A stretch of 64,000 bases of DNA from Nissolia schottii (GCA_003254905.1 QANU01112002.1:288640-352639), one strand, 5' to 3'; numbered from the stretch's first letter, positions 10,478-24,797 are shown. The notes: generated by a model from the sequence alone, not told the origin. A program made the numbers and translations.

Positions 10478-13363
10478 GGGGGCTATCATGTGGCCTTTTA
10501 TTATGTGGCGAGTAATGTCATTTGTACTACTTTTTGGGATATCTTAAAAGTTACATATTTATGTTGAGTAAATATTGACTTTTAGTCTCTAGAGGTCGCA
10601 ACGCCAATCATGTTAGTTCTTAACTTACAGAAATGCACACTATGGTCTTTGGAGTTGTCAAAGCTTGACTAAATTAAAATTAATTTGACTAATATTAAAA
10701 GACTATTTTGATTGACTTTTGACAACTTTACGAAGAACTATAAGATTCATTTTTATAATCTAGGAACTACCATGTTTGACACTGCGTGCTCACTCTAGAA
10801 ACTAAGATAAAGGTTTACTTCAAAAATATTAATTAAAACTGATTTGTTAGAAGGTGTCCTGTAAGGTGGGACAGGTAACATATTACTTGTTCGACTGGAA
10901 TCCTTCGGTAGCATCCCTCTGCTCCTGAATTGAAAGTGTCACAGTTAGGTGTACGCAGTGTTAAGATTTTTCTTGCTGAATGTGTATCGCATTTCAATAG
11001 CATAAAAATGTAGTTAAAGTAGGAAGTTGTGATCCATGTAGTCCATGTGGTATACATTTAATGATACAAAGCAAGAAATTTCTCTTTCCTTACAACGCCT
11101 AAGAATATCTTATTATGTGAAGGGTGTTGTTATGACATTCTGATTCTCATGGTCACCGATATAATCTAAGTGAGTTGTTTACTGGTTGCTGGTTTTCTAA
11201 ACTAAATGTCTTAAGAGTCCATTACAAGCATTACCTGCAGTTCACTACTGTTTAATGTAGTTTTTGTTGCCTTTAATTGACAATTGTTGGGTGTTCAGTT
11301 TGGTTCGTTACAGTGATTGGCTTCTAAGTGATCGCACAAATGGGAAGGACATTTTGGATACTTACCATTTAGGATATTATTTCTTCTTTCCTTTTTTTTT
11401 TTTTTCTTTTATCTGAAATATTAAAAATAAAAATCATCTTTTCTAATCTTTATTTTCATTTTGAGAAAAGCTAAATACATTTGTTAAAAAATTTAAAGAA
11501 AAAAATATATCATTAAAAGTACAAGTTTTTTAGGAGGTTGCTAGCTTGCAGCAAGCAAGTTTTGGTGAACCATTCACTATTGCCAGTTTTTCTCACAAAA
11601 GAAATGGTGGCCAAACTCATCGTTTACATTATTGAGAAATCTTTGATAGCTTTAGCACATTTAATAATATTATTTTGATTATTGTAAAAGTAATTGCAAG
11701 AAGGACATAGTTACTTCCCCCTTCCCTCAGGTGTGGAAGCCGTTGCTTCACCCACACTCAAGTCCTCTTGTCCTCCACTCTCCTCCTCCTGTCTCTGTCC
11801 ACCCTTGTCGTCCTCCTTCAGCTAGTCCGACCCCATCTCCATTCGTACTCCAACTCTGTTGCTTGCGGTCACTGAAGACACTACCAAAGACAAAAAGCTT
11901 ACTAGACCCAAAACACAAAAAGATCCTATGCAATACCAACATAATCCTAAAACCTCCACAGCCATCGTCAACTACTCGTCAACCACCATTAATGTACTGG
12001 AAGCTCAATCCTAAATCCTCCAACCTCAAAACAAACGGTTTCAAACCTTAGCATATTCTCCAGTTACATGGAATTAACCATACCGCAAACATCAACCTCA
12101 TAACGACATGCAGACGAACCCCTAAAGCAATCCCTTGCAGAGCACAAAGCCACTGTCTTGACTAGAGGATGCATCAGAATATAAAACGCTCCTCGTCCAC
12201 GAACCATATATCCTCTCCAATTATTTATAATTTGCAAAATAAGAAAGATTAAAAATTTGTTTCTATAATAACAGACCTTAAATATGATAATAACAACTAT
12301 GATAAAAAATTTGTTTCCCCATCAATAGACCCTCAAGGGCTCAACAAGTTAGAGGTGAACAATTTAAATGGTAGGAAGCTATTAAAGAACATTTGGATGA
12401 CTTGGATTGCATAATACCACAAAATGCGCCCTACTTGGTAAATGATTCACCAAAACTTGCTTGGTGCAACTTAGCATCCTCTGTTAAATGCATAAAAAAA
12501 AAATTCATCAAATATTTTCATTTTGATTTTTTTAACATGCGCTGCTTAGTAAAAACCCTTCTTTTTTCATTTCCTTTTTCCTCTTATTTCCTAAGCAACC
12601 AAAGGGTTAAAAACCTTCCGAATTGCAGTTAAGTTTCTGACTGCAAAACGTGCCTCATGCCTGCCGAAAAGGTCAAATCATACAACTAATCAGTTATATA
12701 GTTTCACTCTATCACACTATTCCTCTACCCTGTCCCTTACTCCTTATGAAAAGCAACTGTCAGTGACACAGTAAACAACAATGAATTGCAAAGATCAGTA
12801 ATGTTGAACTTGAGGACAAAATTGTTACTATTTTTCTTATAAAAGCTGTTGGACAACAATCTTGTTATCAGATAAGAACGAACCTTGAGCAAATTTTAAA
12901 ACCCAAAGAACTAGGAGGAATAGTTCTACTTGTTTCCCCGCTACGAATAATTTACATCATGTAGGATAAAAAATCTTGAAAACAAGCAATTGCACTGTCT
13001 TTATATTTGAGTTATTTTTCATGGACCACACTACCTTGGTCATGTATACCTCTTCACACTGCCTACCAGCATAGTAGATCAGATAAACCTCAATCAATGC
13101 CAATTAGCTATCCTGAACACTGAGTGTACTCAGACTTTTCTTTTGCCAGAAATGAACTGAGGCTTCCAGGTTCCTTATTGGCATTAATTTCATTAACTGG
13201 TATGTTAAGCTCATCAACAGTATCACTTCACTTCGTCCACCAAACCCTTTCGAAAGCTAGATTGGAAAGTTTCGAGCACTCAAAGCACAGGCATCCTTTT
13301 GTTGCTTCTTAAGAGCTCACCCCTACAATCTCCAAAACATGCAAAAGCTTGATCATAGCTTTA
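10478..13363. other. Intergenic region between the convergent SCR and GAUT7-like genes
   Basis: The two genes point at each other. No supported gene lies between them. A loosely palindromic patch at about 10590-10780 (GTTGTCAAAGCTTGAC facing GACTTTTGACAACTTT) looks like an old MITE. A 106-codon open stretch at 11731-12051 is Pro/Ser-rich with no recognisable domain. The last few hundred bases before 13364 probably hold the 3' UTR of the GAUT7-like gene. Confidence 0.55.
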
Positions 13364-16300
13364 TTATGAATACACATTACACTCACTTAAGAGCTGATCT
13401 TCTTTGTTCATATACATCTTCCAATAGGTTTTATACTTTGGAATTCCCAGATCAAGCCAAGGTTTCATTTTCCCATTATAGTGTAGCACTGGAGCTTTCT
13501 TAATGGCCTGAGCATCAATTGCATAATCCTGACCCAATCCAGACAGAACCCAATCATTGAGTGGATATATTCTATTCTCAAAGGTGAGCAAGCTTGCAGG
13601 CCATGCAATAGCATTGGTGGATCCTTCTTGTGTTCTCAACTACACAAGGAAATAAACGAAATCAGAAAATGTAAAACTCTAAGAAGATACAACAACCTAC
13701 ATCAATGAATACATTGATTAAAGACAATGATAGGCAAATGGAATTTATCAATAAAAACCATAAACAGCACCGAAATTAACAGAATCCTTTAGGTAACTTC
13801 ATAATTGCTATGAGGACCAAGCATAATATCAACCAACTAAGTGTGATGGACTTCTGCTCCTTTCCCCAGTAAAAACTTCCAACAATATATTTAAAAAAAA
13901 AGAAAATGAAAAGAAAAGAAAAGACAATACAGAAGCAAGAAACCCACAGGGAGGGAGGCTAAATATACTTAGTCCAATTGATGGTTCTTAAGAAAAAAAA
14001 ATACTCGAGGAAGGCAATTAATAAATTGCTTAAGTGATATTAAGAGTTTGCAGAGGTACATTTATATATATGAAGTTTACATTTGTTAATTACAAGAATA
14101 CTAACAATTCTTATATACAATTCAACTATTTCCCCTACTATTTCCAGCATTAGTACTTCATGAAAAATATTCCAGTGCAATTCTAATGAACTCAACCACT
14201 TACCTCTTTCATAAACCTTTTGTATGTTTGTGTAAGTCCAAGCTCTCTCCACCTCACTAGGTTAACTATGTTCAAACCAGACATCCAAGCACAGGAATTT
14301 TTACTGTAACCTTTCTCACCCAGATAACTTTTCAGCTGACCTAGCCTTACTGAGCAGAACTGCACAGCACCATTAACTTTTTCTCCCATGTCTAGGTTCC
14401 ACAGGGCTGACAGGTCTTGCTGAATAACAACATCATCATCCAGTACCACAACTTTGTTCAAATTTCTGAATATATCAGGAAGTAAATAATGTGAATGAGA
14501 AAAAATTGAAATGTATTCTGTTCTAATCTGGTTATCAGCAGTGTGAAATGAAACACGGAACTCCTCAGGCAAGGACAGATGCAATGGATTTCCCATTTGG
14601 CTGTCCAGGTCAAGATGCTCAACATTCAATACTTGAACGGCAGCTGCCTTGTAGTTGTTCCTCAAGAACCAGAGCTTCATTGCATAATAATTTTCTCCAT
14701 CAGTCAACACATGAAAAACCTGCTTCCGACTTTCCTGAAATATTGTGCAGAAATAAGTGAAATTAAAATTATAACAGCTAAGATTCATGTATTCAATATC
14801 TACAACTCACTGCAGCAACAGAAGAAACATAACATACTTTTGCATGGACTACCGTGGAGTTGATAACTATTGATGCTGCAAGCACATTGGTGGAGAAAAT
14901 AACATAATGGTGCAATGTAGAATCCGTAAACTTTTCTACACCAGCCCTTTCTTCAGGTGAAGATTTGAAATATTCAACAGTTAGTTTCAGCGCCAGGCAG
15001 TGAAGGCTCTTCGGTGTTGTCTGAACATTAAGTTTATACAGGTATGCACTCTGTTTCATGTGGAAGTTGGCTTCATCCTCAGTCAAGTCAAGTATTTGTC
15101 TCAATTTCTTGTCAACGTTATTGCAATCCACTTGGACTGATTTAGCTCTGGTTATAACAACTTCCATCTTCTGTGACTTACTCTCAATCCTGTAACATAA
15201 TTTTGATTACCATGTAAAATTTCTTGTAATCTTATAGCAATCAATGAGAAAAAAACAGAAAGAAACGAGGGGTAGTCAATCCAGAGAGGCAAGGATCACA
15301 GCAACAGCTTTTGGATTTGAGGTGGAACAAAAGAAAGGACATATTAAACCTAAAGATACAGAAAAGTTGAGATAAAAATGAAAAATAAGGCAATGGATTG
15401 GAGAATAAAGGCGTCCAACAATTGTCCAGGGAATCATTAATGGTTTTAAAAATGAATGTAACTTGAGTAGAATAAATTTACACACAAGTATATAGCAGAG
15501 CTGATAGAAATGAATTTAAGTCTTTGGAACAGGCGCTTTTCGAGATCTTTGGAGTGTCGGGGATTTTCCCTATAGGATTACCTTTTCGGTATCCCTTTGG
15601 TGCTCTGCTCATTGTCTGTTTAATGGTGTTCCTTTATCCAATGTACAAAGGGATTGACATGCTTTGTTGCATGGTTTATCCATGTAGCATTTAGTTAATA
15701 TTTTCATTCTTTTGGTGAAGGGTAACCTTCTCTTTCTTTGTGAGAATGCCTTATCCCCTTATGTAATCATTTATTCTTTTCTATAAAAAATTCTTTTTCC
15801 ATAAAATTTTTTAAAAAGAAACTCACTGAACATGTAAGGGGGCTCGGCAGTCTGAAAACGTGACAATCAGTTGGGTTCAAGAAAGCTATCAAAAGCCTGG
15901 TAGGCCAGCATTCAGATATAAAACTGAAAATCAATATTTCTTATATGGCTATTTGATTGAAGGTGAGACTATATCCAAGTGCAAATATCACATTCAAATA
16001 ACTGCTCAAGCAGAATGCAACCCAAATAATTAAGCTGGCAAAAAAAATAAACATCATGCAAGAATAACATCTTACAATGGTGGAAGATCAGCATCTGTAG
16101 TAGATTCACTAAGCACGTGCTCCAGCTCTTGTATATTCTGTTTCATTTGGCGGGATAATTTGTCTTGTGCTGGGAGTTTTGCAATGCTAGGATAGTAAGC
16201 TCTAGCCACAAATAGTTGGTCTTTCAATTTCTTAATCATCACATCTTTCATAACTTCTTTATGTTCCTTTTGCCATAAGCAATAGCTACCAAATGTGAGC

Positions 16301-19300
16301 TCACACGACTTTCCACTTTCATCAGCAGAGCTTGTTTTGAGGGGAGCGGCTTGACCAATATGACCACCTATAGGATTCTGTTGCAGAGTCAAAATTAGTC
16401 AGAGTAGCTGCATGAATAAAAACTAGCTTGTAATGAAGTTCACCAGTGTTGCTAAGTTATATAACTTATATTGTGCTGTAACACTGTAGATCCTTGAATG
16501 TTATCAGGTTGATCTTTTCCTAGTTGTACTGCACTTGTACAGTTATGCTTGATCTATATTATTAGCATAATAATAATCAGAGGGCCTAAGTCAGTGTTAT
16601 GAATTGAACTTTTCTGAAAAATCACTAAATGACTCTGTTTCAACGTTGTGTCAGATTCCGGCATGAATGGTGCCCTCCTTTCCACTGTGCAGAGTTTCTA
16701 ACTCTGGAACTCGCCTTTATATTATAATTCTCATCTTCTCCTTTCAAATTCTCTTTGCTATTCTCCATCACTGCTGCAAGATTCAGTCCACCCTTTTTCA
16801 AGTATTGATTCTTCAAGCGACTGTTCGCAGAATCACATGCACATCACTCCAGTGCAGAAAAAAACAGATATTCACGTTCAAAGTAGATTGATCTATGTCC
16901 CCTTCGTGATTGACAAATTTTCCAGAACTGGCTTTCTTGCAGTTTCCCGTGTGACCAAGGATCACATAGAATGCTTACTGTTTGTGGCCAGGGGATCTGC
17001 GGCACAGAAGGGTAACCTGGGAAATTGCAGGAAAGGTGATTTTGGCTAGTGTCTTCATGGACTGTTTGGCATTGGTCCCCAGTGCTGTGTTGTATGCCCA
17101 AGTGCAGAGATTTTCAATTGGCTTTTTGACGCCACAGATCTGTGACTTGACTGGTTCAGCAAGCTATAATCTACAGATGGTTGGTTCCATCATATTTAAA
17201 CAGATTTGAGGTGGACTTGTTGATTTTTCTTCTATGAGATGTTTGCGGCAGTAAAGCATATTGGTGTAGTGTTGGGGTTTATGATTGAGATGGTTTCAAA
17301 TGGAGTTGAGCCAAGACTGTTTGGGTTGTGATTCAGTTGCAGTTAATCATTGACTGCGCAAATCTGTGAGACCAAGGGAGTTTGACTATGAGAGAGGCAA
17401 GTAGAATGACTCGGGGTCAGAGCTTCAGGCTGCTGCGGACTGGATTAGTATAGATCACTGGATCTGTAAACCAGAGGGAGTTTGGCTATGCCTAGCCAAC
17501 TTGAGAGTTACAGACTGAAGGCTTTCTGCTCTAGCAAAGGGCTTTGTTTGTGTTAGTACCTGTACTAGTATGTGACCTAGTACTGTGCAGACCAGCTTGG
17601 AGGTCGAGCACAAGCAGAAAGGTCAAAAGCTTCTAGGAGCTGTCTAGTGTCTACCAAGGACATTAGTTTTTTCCCCCCTTCATTTGGCGGGGAAGACTGT
17701 GTTTCTACCTGAGAGGTTATTTGGTTGAGAGGGATTGAGCTGTCTTCATGGTTTCTTCGATTTTTGGTTTGTGGGTTTACTACTTGATAGCCAATGCTAC
17801 AGTGTATGGCTGGTGTTTATAAGTTTAGGATTGTACCAGTTTTATTAGACTTGTGCTTACTTAGATTATTAGTATAATTAGGGATCATTAATTTTTGTTT
17901 GAGGAATTGCTCACAATTAGGGCCAGGGGTGGTGGTTAGGTAAAGCCGTCCCAAAGTGCGATTTCAGGATTTGAACAGGTAAATTTTGTCTAGGGCTACA
18001 ATACACTTCCACATCGACCAATCACTTTTGCGTGTATAATTATAGGTCTAAGTCAGTGCCGTAAATTAACTATTCTGAGCAATTACCAAATCAGTGTTCA
18101 ACAAACTTTTAAACAAAAGACGGTACTGTATGCATACATTTGAAGTCGGAGGCGATTGCGGAACTCCTTTAGGTGGCACATTTGAACCTGAAAATAATTT
18201 AAAATTAAAAATGGAAGAAAGAAGAAAATGAGATAGAAGAAGGTATCATCTGAGCACTCAATTCATAAAACTGAATCAGTACCTTTTTGTCTATCATTAT
18301 GTGAGCCCCTGCTGATATTGCCACTCTTAGTTTCTCGAGGATAATTCTTGAGAACATCCTGACATGAAATTACTAGTGATAATTAATAATATAGCCACAA
18401 AATCTGGATGCCTATGATACCTTTTATACTCATTATTTCCTTTGTATAATTTTCTTCCTGAATCCCCAAAACAAAGATTCCATAGTCAAAACGGTGCATT
18501 TATACCTCAGTTATACAAAAGAATTGATAGTCCAGGGATAAATGAGTCTTTTTGATCTGGAGAATATAAAAGGTTGAACAAGACTATAGGAAGGAAGGAA
18601 AGAAGATAAAAGGTTGAGTCTAATATCACCAATAATTAATTAGTACAATCCTAGGTAAATGCAAGGTTGTAATGCCGCACCATCCAGGTATACCTTTAAT
18701 TCTTCTATGTCCAGTAGACTAGAACAAAAAATACAATACAAAACCATCCCAGACAGTGAAAACACCAAAATAAATTTTAGATCTCTATTATGTAAACTGA
18801 ACCTCATAATCATAGGAAAACCTAATAATAATTCATAGTTATCATGTATACTAGATCCTATATGAAACTAAAATTTATAAAACCTTTCTATATTTCAATC
18901 ATTTAATAGTGAAAGATAAACCATATAAACTATAAATTACACATTACTATTAGTATTTTACACTTTAGTATTATTTTTTAACATTATCAAGTGACATGAA
19001 CCAAAATCCTTATAAATTTGTTTAACACTCAACAATTATATAGCAGCATTATTGACGTTTTATGTTTCCTTTTCAATTACCGTAGGTAAACAACATCAAC
19101 CACCAAGCCTTTTCCAACTACGAATCAACAAAACAAACAAATATATCTCATTCATAAATTAAAAGATATGAGAGAATCAGTAATTTATAAATAAATTTTA
19201 TCAACAGGAGTTCTAAATAAAGTATAAAATTTAACCACCAGAGTATTATGCAGAGAACCTTTGGAAGAGTTGGTTCAAACTTTGTGATCAGATCCTCCAC

Positions 19301-21163
19301 ATGCTTTGATTGATCTCCCTGCAAAAGAAATTTAAGACAACATTAATTTGGGTTTTGGGGGAAATAAGATATAAGTTTATGGATGTATGTGGATGTATGT
19401 GTTAAACATTTTATTGGGTTCATGCACCATCTATGCGTTCCTTTGGACTTTATCATTAATAAACTAATGAAAAGATTAATCATTTCCCCATTTTTCTCCA
19501 CTTCGAAAAATGCCCCACGCGTTACCAATAAATGTTCATGCCAACTGAAAACCAGAAAAGTAATCCCATTTGACTACTTAAAAAAAGGACAACACGCATA
19601 ATTTTATTTTTCCTTCTGTAAATAGGACACAACTGTAACCCATTGACCACCATGAACAAAGTGAGGTTACTATGACCTATGATATTTCACAGAAGATTGC
19701 TAGGAAGAAATGGACAGCGTACCTCAGTTTGATTACGGTTATGGCCAACTGCATGCCGATCGTATCTTTCAAGACTCTTCGGATTCTGATTTGAAAAATC
19801 AGACAAAGAAGTAAAAACACATCAACATCAACAACACTATAACACATTCACCTATAAAAAAACCAAATCGAATCACAACTACATTTGAGTACTTACTGAA
19901 GGAGAACCTCTCTGTTCATATATATACCCTGCAAAAGACGCAACAAGGCACGCAATCATTAGTGATGTAGGGAAACTCAACTCAAAAGTCAAACCACTCT
20001 TTCATAATAACAATTAAGTACCAACATGGCAACATACAAACACAAATGAATGCAATGCACAAATGCAAAAATAACATTTCAAATCCCACTACGCTAAGGC
20101 ACACGATTACAAACAGTATAGCTTCATAAATACAAGAAAACGGTGGATCTACAATATATAGCAACTTTCCAAACAACGTACAGTGTCATAACAGAGACAC
20201 ATACTTAAAAACTCTTAAATTCAGGCTTACCACTAACACAGACACAATAAACACACAACAGTTAAACCTAAAGTCTCAGATTATGCTACAACTAAAGACA
20301 ACGACGAACAGGTATTACAGTTTCCAAAATATAACAAATCCTTGGATCTATAGTGTACTGCATTTTTTAACCACACACAGTATCAGAACACACGCACAAA
20401 GTCATAAACTAGTAAGTCCATGATTACCACTAAAACACAAACACGCAACAACTAACCGAAGCAAACACGCATCATAGTTTCCAAAATATAACTAAACGTT
20501 GGATCTATAGCGTACTGCATTTCCAAACGAAGCAAAGTATCAGAGCACCGAATCAAAGTTATGAACTAACAATTCCATGATTCCCGCTAACACATACATA
20601 ATAAACACACAACAATCTAACCTGAAGCTTTCCAATTCCGCAGCACAAAAACGCATAATCACAAAAACGCATTATAATTTCGAAAATACAACAAAACGTT
20701 GGATCTACAGTGTACTGCACTTCCTAATCAAGCAGAGTTTCAGAACACAGACACAAAGTTAAAGCTTCGAATTCTCGCTACCCTAAGACAAATAACCACG
20801 AACACGCATCCCAGCTTCGGAATCACAAAAAATAAGTTGGATCTAAAGCGCATTGCATTTGTGAGCGGAGAAATCTCGATGTGGATCGGAGAATGCAGCG
20901 AAGGAGAGAGAAAAGAGAAGCGAGAAACTACGGATCTCATCGATTAAGGAATGGATCAAGAGAGAGAAAAAAGCAAAAGAGAGTGTGGACAGAGTGTTAC
21001 CGGATGACTGGAAGCCGTTGTGGAGGCCGAGGAGGAAGACGAGGGGGACGAGCATGGAGAGAATGACGAGGCCGAGAACCGCAATCACCAGCCCCCGCCA
21101 CCGCCGCTTCGCAGGAACCGCGTACGCAATGGCACCGCCGCCACCACCACCACCGTTCTTCAT
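13364..21163 (-). CDS. GAUT7: GAUT7-like galacturonosyltransferase family protein (GT8), ten exons
   Basis: Exons, in transcript order on -: 21001-21163, 19897-19928, 19723-19785, 19259-19318, 18283-18358, 18138-18187, 16076-16377, 14838-15189, 14204-14734, 13364-13639. All inferred introns are GT...AG and the phases fit. The sum is 1905 bases, or 634 residues. The start MKNGGGGGGGA is followed by a basic patch and one hydrophobic segment (about residues 23-46), a type II Golgi anchor. The stem runs to about 160. A block starting SYCLWQKEH opens the conserved region. The GT8 domain has VVVLDDDVVIQQDLSALW with the Asp triplet at 465-467 and HYNGKMKPW at about 596. The order and motifs fit GAUT7 better than other GAUTs as I recall them. 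By family knowledge, GAUT7 anchors GAUT1 in the Golgi complex that makes homogalacturonan, and its own catalytic activity is doubtful. All exons look intact. Confidence 0.9.
15190..16075 (-). other. GAUT7-like intron between exons 7 and 8
   Basis: A GT...AG intron of 886 bases. Its middle (about 15520-15810) is less AT-rich and ends in an A/T-rich tail, like a short retroposon fragment. No domain could be read in either strand. Confidence 0.5.
16378..18137 (-). other. Large GAUT7-like intron flanked by degenerate direct repeats
   Basis: This 1760-base intron separates exons 6 and 7. A roughly 50-base sequence at 16583-16648 (CCTAAGTCAGTG...TTCTGA) recurs in the same orientation at 18049-18101 at about three-quarters identity. 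The 1.4 kb between them is noticeably more GC-rich than the other introns and has no open reading frame that I recognise. It may be an old insertion or an intron duplication. Confidence 0.5.
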
Positions 21164-21862
21164 CTCAGTGTGTGTGCTCCTTTCTTTCTCTTCTGCTTTT
21201 TTCTTACACTCTCTCTCTTGATGTGTTTTTATTTCTTTGGTTAATAACTTTATTTTGCGCCTTATTCAGTTTAATTTTTTAAGAAAAAATAAATTAATTA
21301 ATTGGATTTGTATGTGGAGTGAGAGTGCAAACAGTACTCCATAAACAGCACAAGAGGAGGTTTAGTTTAGTTTAGTTTATTTTAAACACGATTTGATCTT
21401 CTCATGAATGTAACGCGCTCATCTCGAGTAGATGTAACCAACATGCTCCCAGGTGCGCTCTCACTTTCACCTCAGCCTCAGCCTCAGCCTCAGCCTTATC
21501 ATGCTGTATCACCCCGTGTATCCCGTCTCCAATCCTACATAAGGACATGGATTTTTTTATTTTTTTTTTTATGCTATAAAGACATGGATTTGGACTCTTA
21601 TGATTTATTTTTCTTTTTAATTTATTCTATGACGTTTTAAATTATTATCGATTTGACCCAATGAATCCATCAACTTTGCTAATGTGACATAAAGAGGGTT
21701 GAATTAATAGTAAGGGAGATTGTGACATAAATAAAGTTGATATTTTAATAAATAGACTAAATTAATAACAATTTTAAACGTAATAGATCAAATTGATATA
21801 AAAATAATAATTGACTAAATTAGTAATTCCAATAAACATAATGAAATAAATGTCATTTTACC
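21164..21862. other. Upstream region of the GAUT7-like gene
   Basis: Holds the promoter and leader of the - strand gene, with CT-rich sequence next to the start codon (about 21170-21240). A short perfect run of CTCAGC-type hexamers lies at about 21471-21497. No gene was seen. Confidence 0.5.
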
Positions 21863-22889
21863 TTGCTGCTTCTAATATTAATTACTATTATTGTCATTCT
21901 TAAAATATTAATTACTAATACAAAGATAAGAAGACAGAGAAAAAACATAAACAACTGCACAAGGTTCTCCCTAAGAAGATATATAAAGCATGAGAATAGT
22001 CTTGAAGTTAGTGCAGAAAAGAGCTCCTTTCTTAATACGCTCAAGGAGAACCCTGCATTCATAACACGAATAATTATGTTGCTCTTCCACAGCACGACAC
22101 ACCAAAAAAGCATCACATTTACAAATGACCATGCATGCCACAACCATTCCATGTTTGCTCTAAAGTAAGTAAAATAGCCAGAATCTCGCTGTGAAGAATG
22201 TCTTGACTCTCTGCCAAGGTCGAGAACCCTACAACCCAACCACCTTTATCATCACGAATAACACCATCCACACCACTCTTACGAATCAAGGGCATCAACA
22301 TTCAATTTTAAACACTCGTGAGGTGGAACCTCCAAAGGGTGCCCAATAGCACCTAAGTGCTGCATTAAAATAGTTTCTGCCGAAGAAATATCCTCCACTA
22401 ACGCATAAGCAACCATCATTCCCTTGTAAGAATTCCAAGCTGGTCCATTGAAGCTATTCTTATTTCGATTCCTCCACACCCACCAAAAAGTTGCTAGAAA
22501 CAGGTCAGTGTTGGGCAATGCCACACAACTAGGAGAGAACATCCAAATCACTAAATGAGGATAAGATGTAAACCCCATACATATGGTCCCTGATAAGAAA
22601 ACTATGGGGAAAATCACGCAAACAATGGAGGGGGGATTCCTCCGTGTCACATAAATTACAATCAAGCAAGGCAACAAGGCCGCGTGGGAAGCGTAGCAAA
22701 TTAGTCGGCAACACATCATGATAAAACATTCAAACCAAGACAAGGATCTTTTTCGAAACAAAAAGGGATCAGACCAAATCCCATTGATCCTGTTTCACAA
22801 GAGGACCAATGCCTTCACACAACCAATGGTAGCAACCCGTCATTGAGAAAATGCCCGAAGAGCAACCTTGCCACACCCATTCCATGTCT
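21863..22889 (-). mobile_element. LINE 3' remnant: zf-RVT plus RNase H-like domain, frameshifted
   Basis: On the - strand, 22729-22529 reads YHDVLPTNLLRFPRGLVALL then CNLCDTEESPLHCLRD, the zf-RVT pattern of plant LINEs. Downstream, a WWVWRNRNKNSFN block at about 22480-22440 leads to LKLNVDALDS and, in another frame, GVIRDDKGGWVVGFS and HSEILAILLTLEQTW, the RVT_3/RNase H-like domain. The pieces lie in different frames with stops, so it is dead. It lacks the endonuclease and RT parts. It is in the opposite orientation to the LINE at 1-4480. Confidence 0.8.
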
Positions 22890-23170
22890 CACTACTACAA
22901 TACCACCGATTTTACCGGAGGATATATTCGCCGCTATTATCAATGGATTTTCACTACACGATTTTTTTGACTCTTGTGACATAGAACGTCAAAATTTCTA
23001 GCGAATAATTATCCTCCAATATTTTTATCGGTATAATTTTGCACTCAGTGATACTAACATATTACTGACAGATATATCTGTCAGTAACTATTAAATAATA
23101 AATTATCGAGGAAAAATGTTACTGGCGGATATATTTTTCGATAATTACTTTTTTAATAAATGTTGGGGTT
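22890..23170 (+). mobile_element. Possible CACTA-type transposon end
   Basis: The stretch opens CACTACTACAATACCACCG, close to the CACTA consensus terminus. It carries short subterminal motifs in both orientations, such as ACCGGAGG, CTGTCAGTAA and CTGGCGGATA. It lies directly next to the LINE remnant. No matching opposite end was found, so I call it a fragment with caution. Confidence 0.4.
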
Positions 23171-24694
23171 TGGGTTTAGGGTATTAAATTCAATGTTGGT
23201 GGAGATTTAAATCACCTCTTTCTTAACTTTTTCATGTCTTCATATACTAAGAAATTCATATTAACACACTAAAATCTAAAAAATAACACTTGGATCCCCA
23301 TTGATATCATAATGGAAAACTTTAAAAAGTGGAGAGAGAATTTTTCACCCCACACTATTGAACTAAATTTCCCTTATTTTGCTATGTAATTTTATAGTAA
23401 TATGTCTTTGACCAAAGAAGATGCCTAAGCGTTACCTATTTATTTAACAATGAAAGGTCCCTTATAGGTTTTGTCGTCACATGTCTTCGACAGTTTTTCA
23501 CTCCCCACTGTTGAACTTTTTCTCTTATATTCCCTTAAAAAAAACATTTTCACTGACACGGTTTTTCCTATTCAAGTAAACTCTTTCAATCAAGATTATT
23601 TAATTTAATACTCTTTCAATCAAGTTTTACCTATTCACAAGTAAAACTCTTTGAATGCACATTTTAAATAGTAACGTTATAATGTTTGACTTAACAAATA
23701 GTCCCATAGTTCTAAAATAGTATTTCTCCATTCTCAATTATTTCTCTACCTTTTTTATTTTAATAATTTTACAAATATTTTTTCACTTTTTAAATTTAAA
23801 CAATGTTAATTATTTATTTTTTTAATATATCCTTATTAAATAAATTAAATACCAGGGCAATGAGAAAGAAAGAGAATAATGGAATAATACAAGGACCACG
23901 TTAAATAGAAGTAATTGTGTTTACTTTAAAAATTTTCAATCATTTTTGTAATATCATGATGTGAATAATTATTTGATATCAGAAAGAGTAATAATTAACC
24001 TGAGCTAATAGTACTCATATTTTTACTTCTTCGTGACTCACACATGTTTGCACCAAATGCGAGGATCATGCACGTTTGCATGCTGAGGGAGGATGATAGG
24101 CAATTAAGTAAACATATAGTGAATACTCTTTCAATCAAGTCTCACCTATATATATCATATCCAATTAAAATGGCGACGTTTCAGATTTAACAACTAATGA
24201 ACGAGCGAAGGTGAGAGAATGGAGAAAGAATCGCAGTGATGGAAATTGAATTTCTCATTAATTGAAGCAACAGTGTTGCTGCTACTCTTATACAAAAAGA
24301 TGGACCATGATATGGTCATCATTAAACTGAGCACGGTAGTATTCCCTTATTGGCAAATTAACCAATTGAAACGAAAGACAGAGACGTTGCCACGAGATAC
24401 ACGATATCCCACTCTCATCCTTCATCTTCAATAACAACACACGATATACACGTGACTGAACAAATAGTTCCGTATATATATATAGAGTTCAATTAAAATT
24501 TTTACATTATCATTTAATTAAAAGTTGTCATATAAATAAAAATAATCAATTTTCTCATTTATTACTTAAGAAATCATGCATATTAAATTATTTAATTGGA
24601 TAACAGCATAAATATTTGTGACTCACTAAAATAATAAAATGTTATCTTACATCAGCCGAAAGAGAAAGTATAGATAATAACTTGATGCCTCTCT

Positions 24695-24702
24695 TATATA
24701 TA
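24695..24702 (+). promoter_or_regulatory. TATA box of VR-A
   Basis: TATATATA lies about 100 bases before the VR-A start codon. The context TATATAGCTATCAAGC is the same before VR-B and almost the same (TATATAGCCATCAAGC) before the divergent paralogue VR-D. That conservation supports a real core promoter. Confidence 0.7.
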
Positions 24703-24797
24703 GCTATCAAGCTGAACTAACTTACTGGAAAAATATGGGATACCACAGATAGAAAAAAATAAAAAGGGGGAAAAACAGTTAGAGGAAGAGTGTCAAA

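Noticed and set aside
11731..12051. 106-codon Pro/Ser-rich open frame
   Set aside because: No domain, no splice context and low complexity; nothing supports a gene.
16837..17209. Open frames in both strands in the GAUT7-like intron
   Set aside because: No recognisable domain on either strand. Treated as non-coding insertion sequence.
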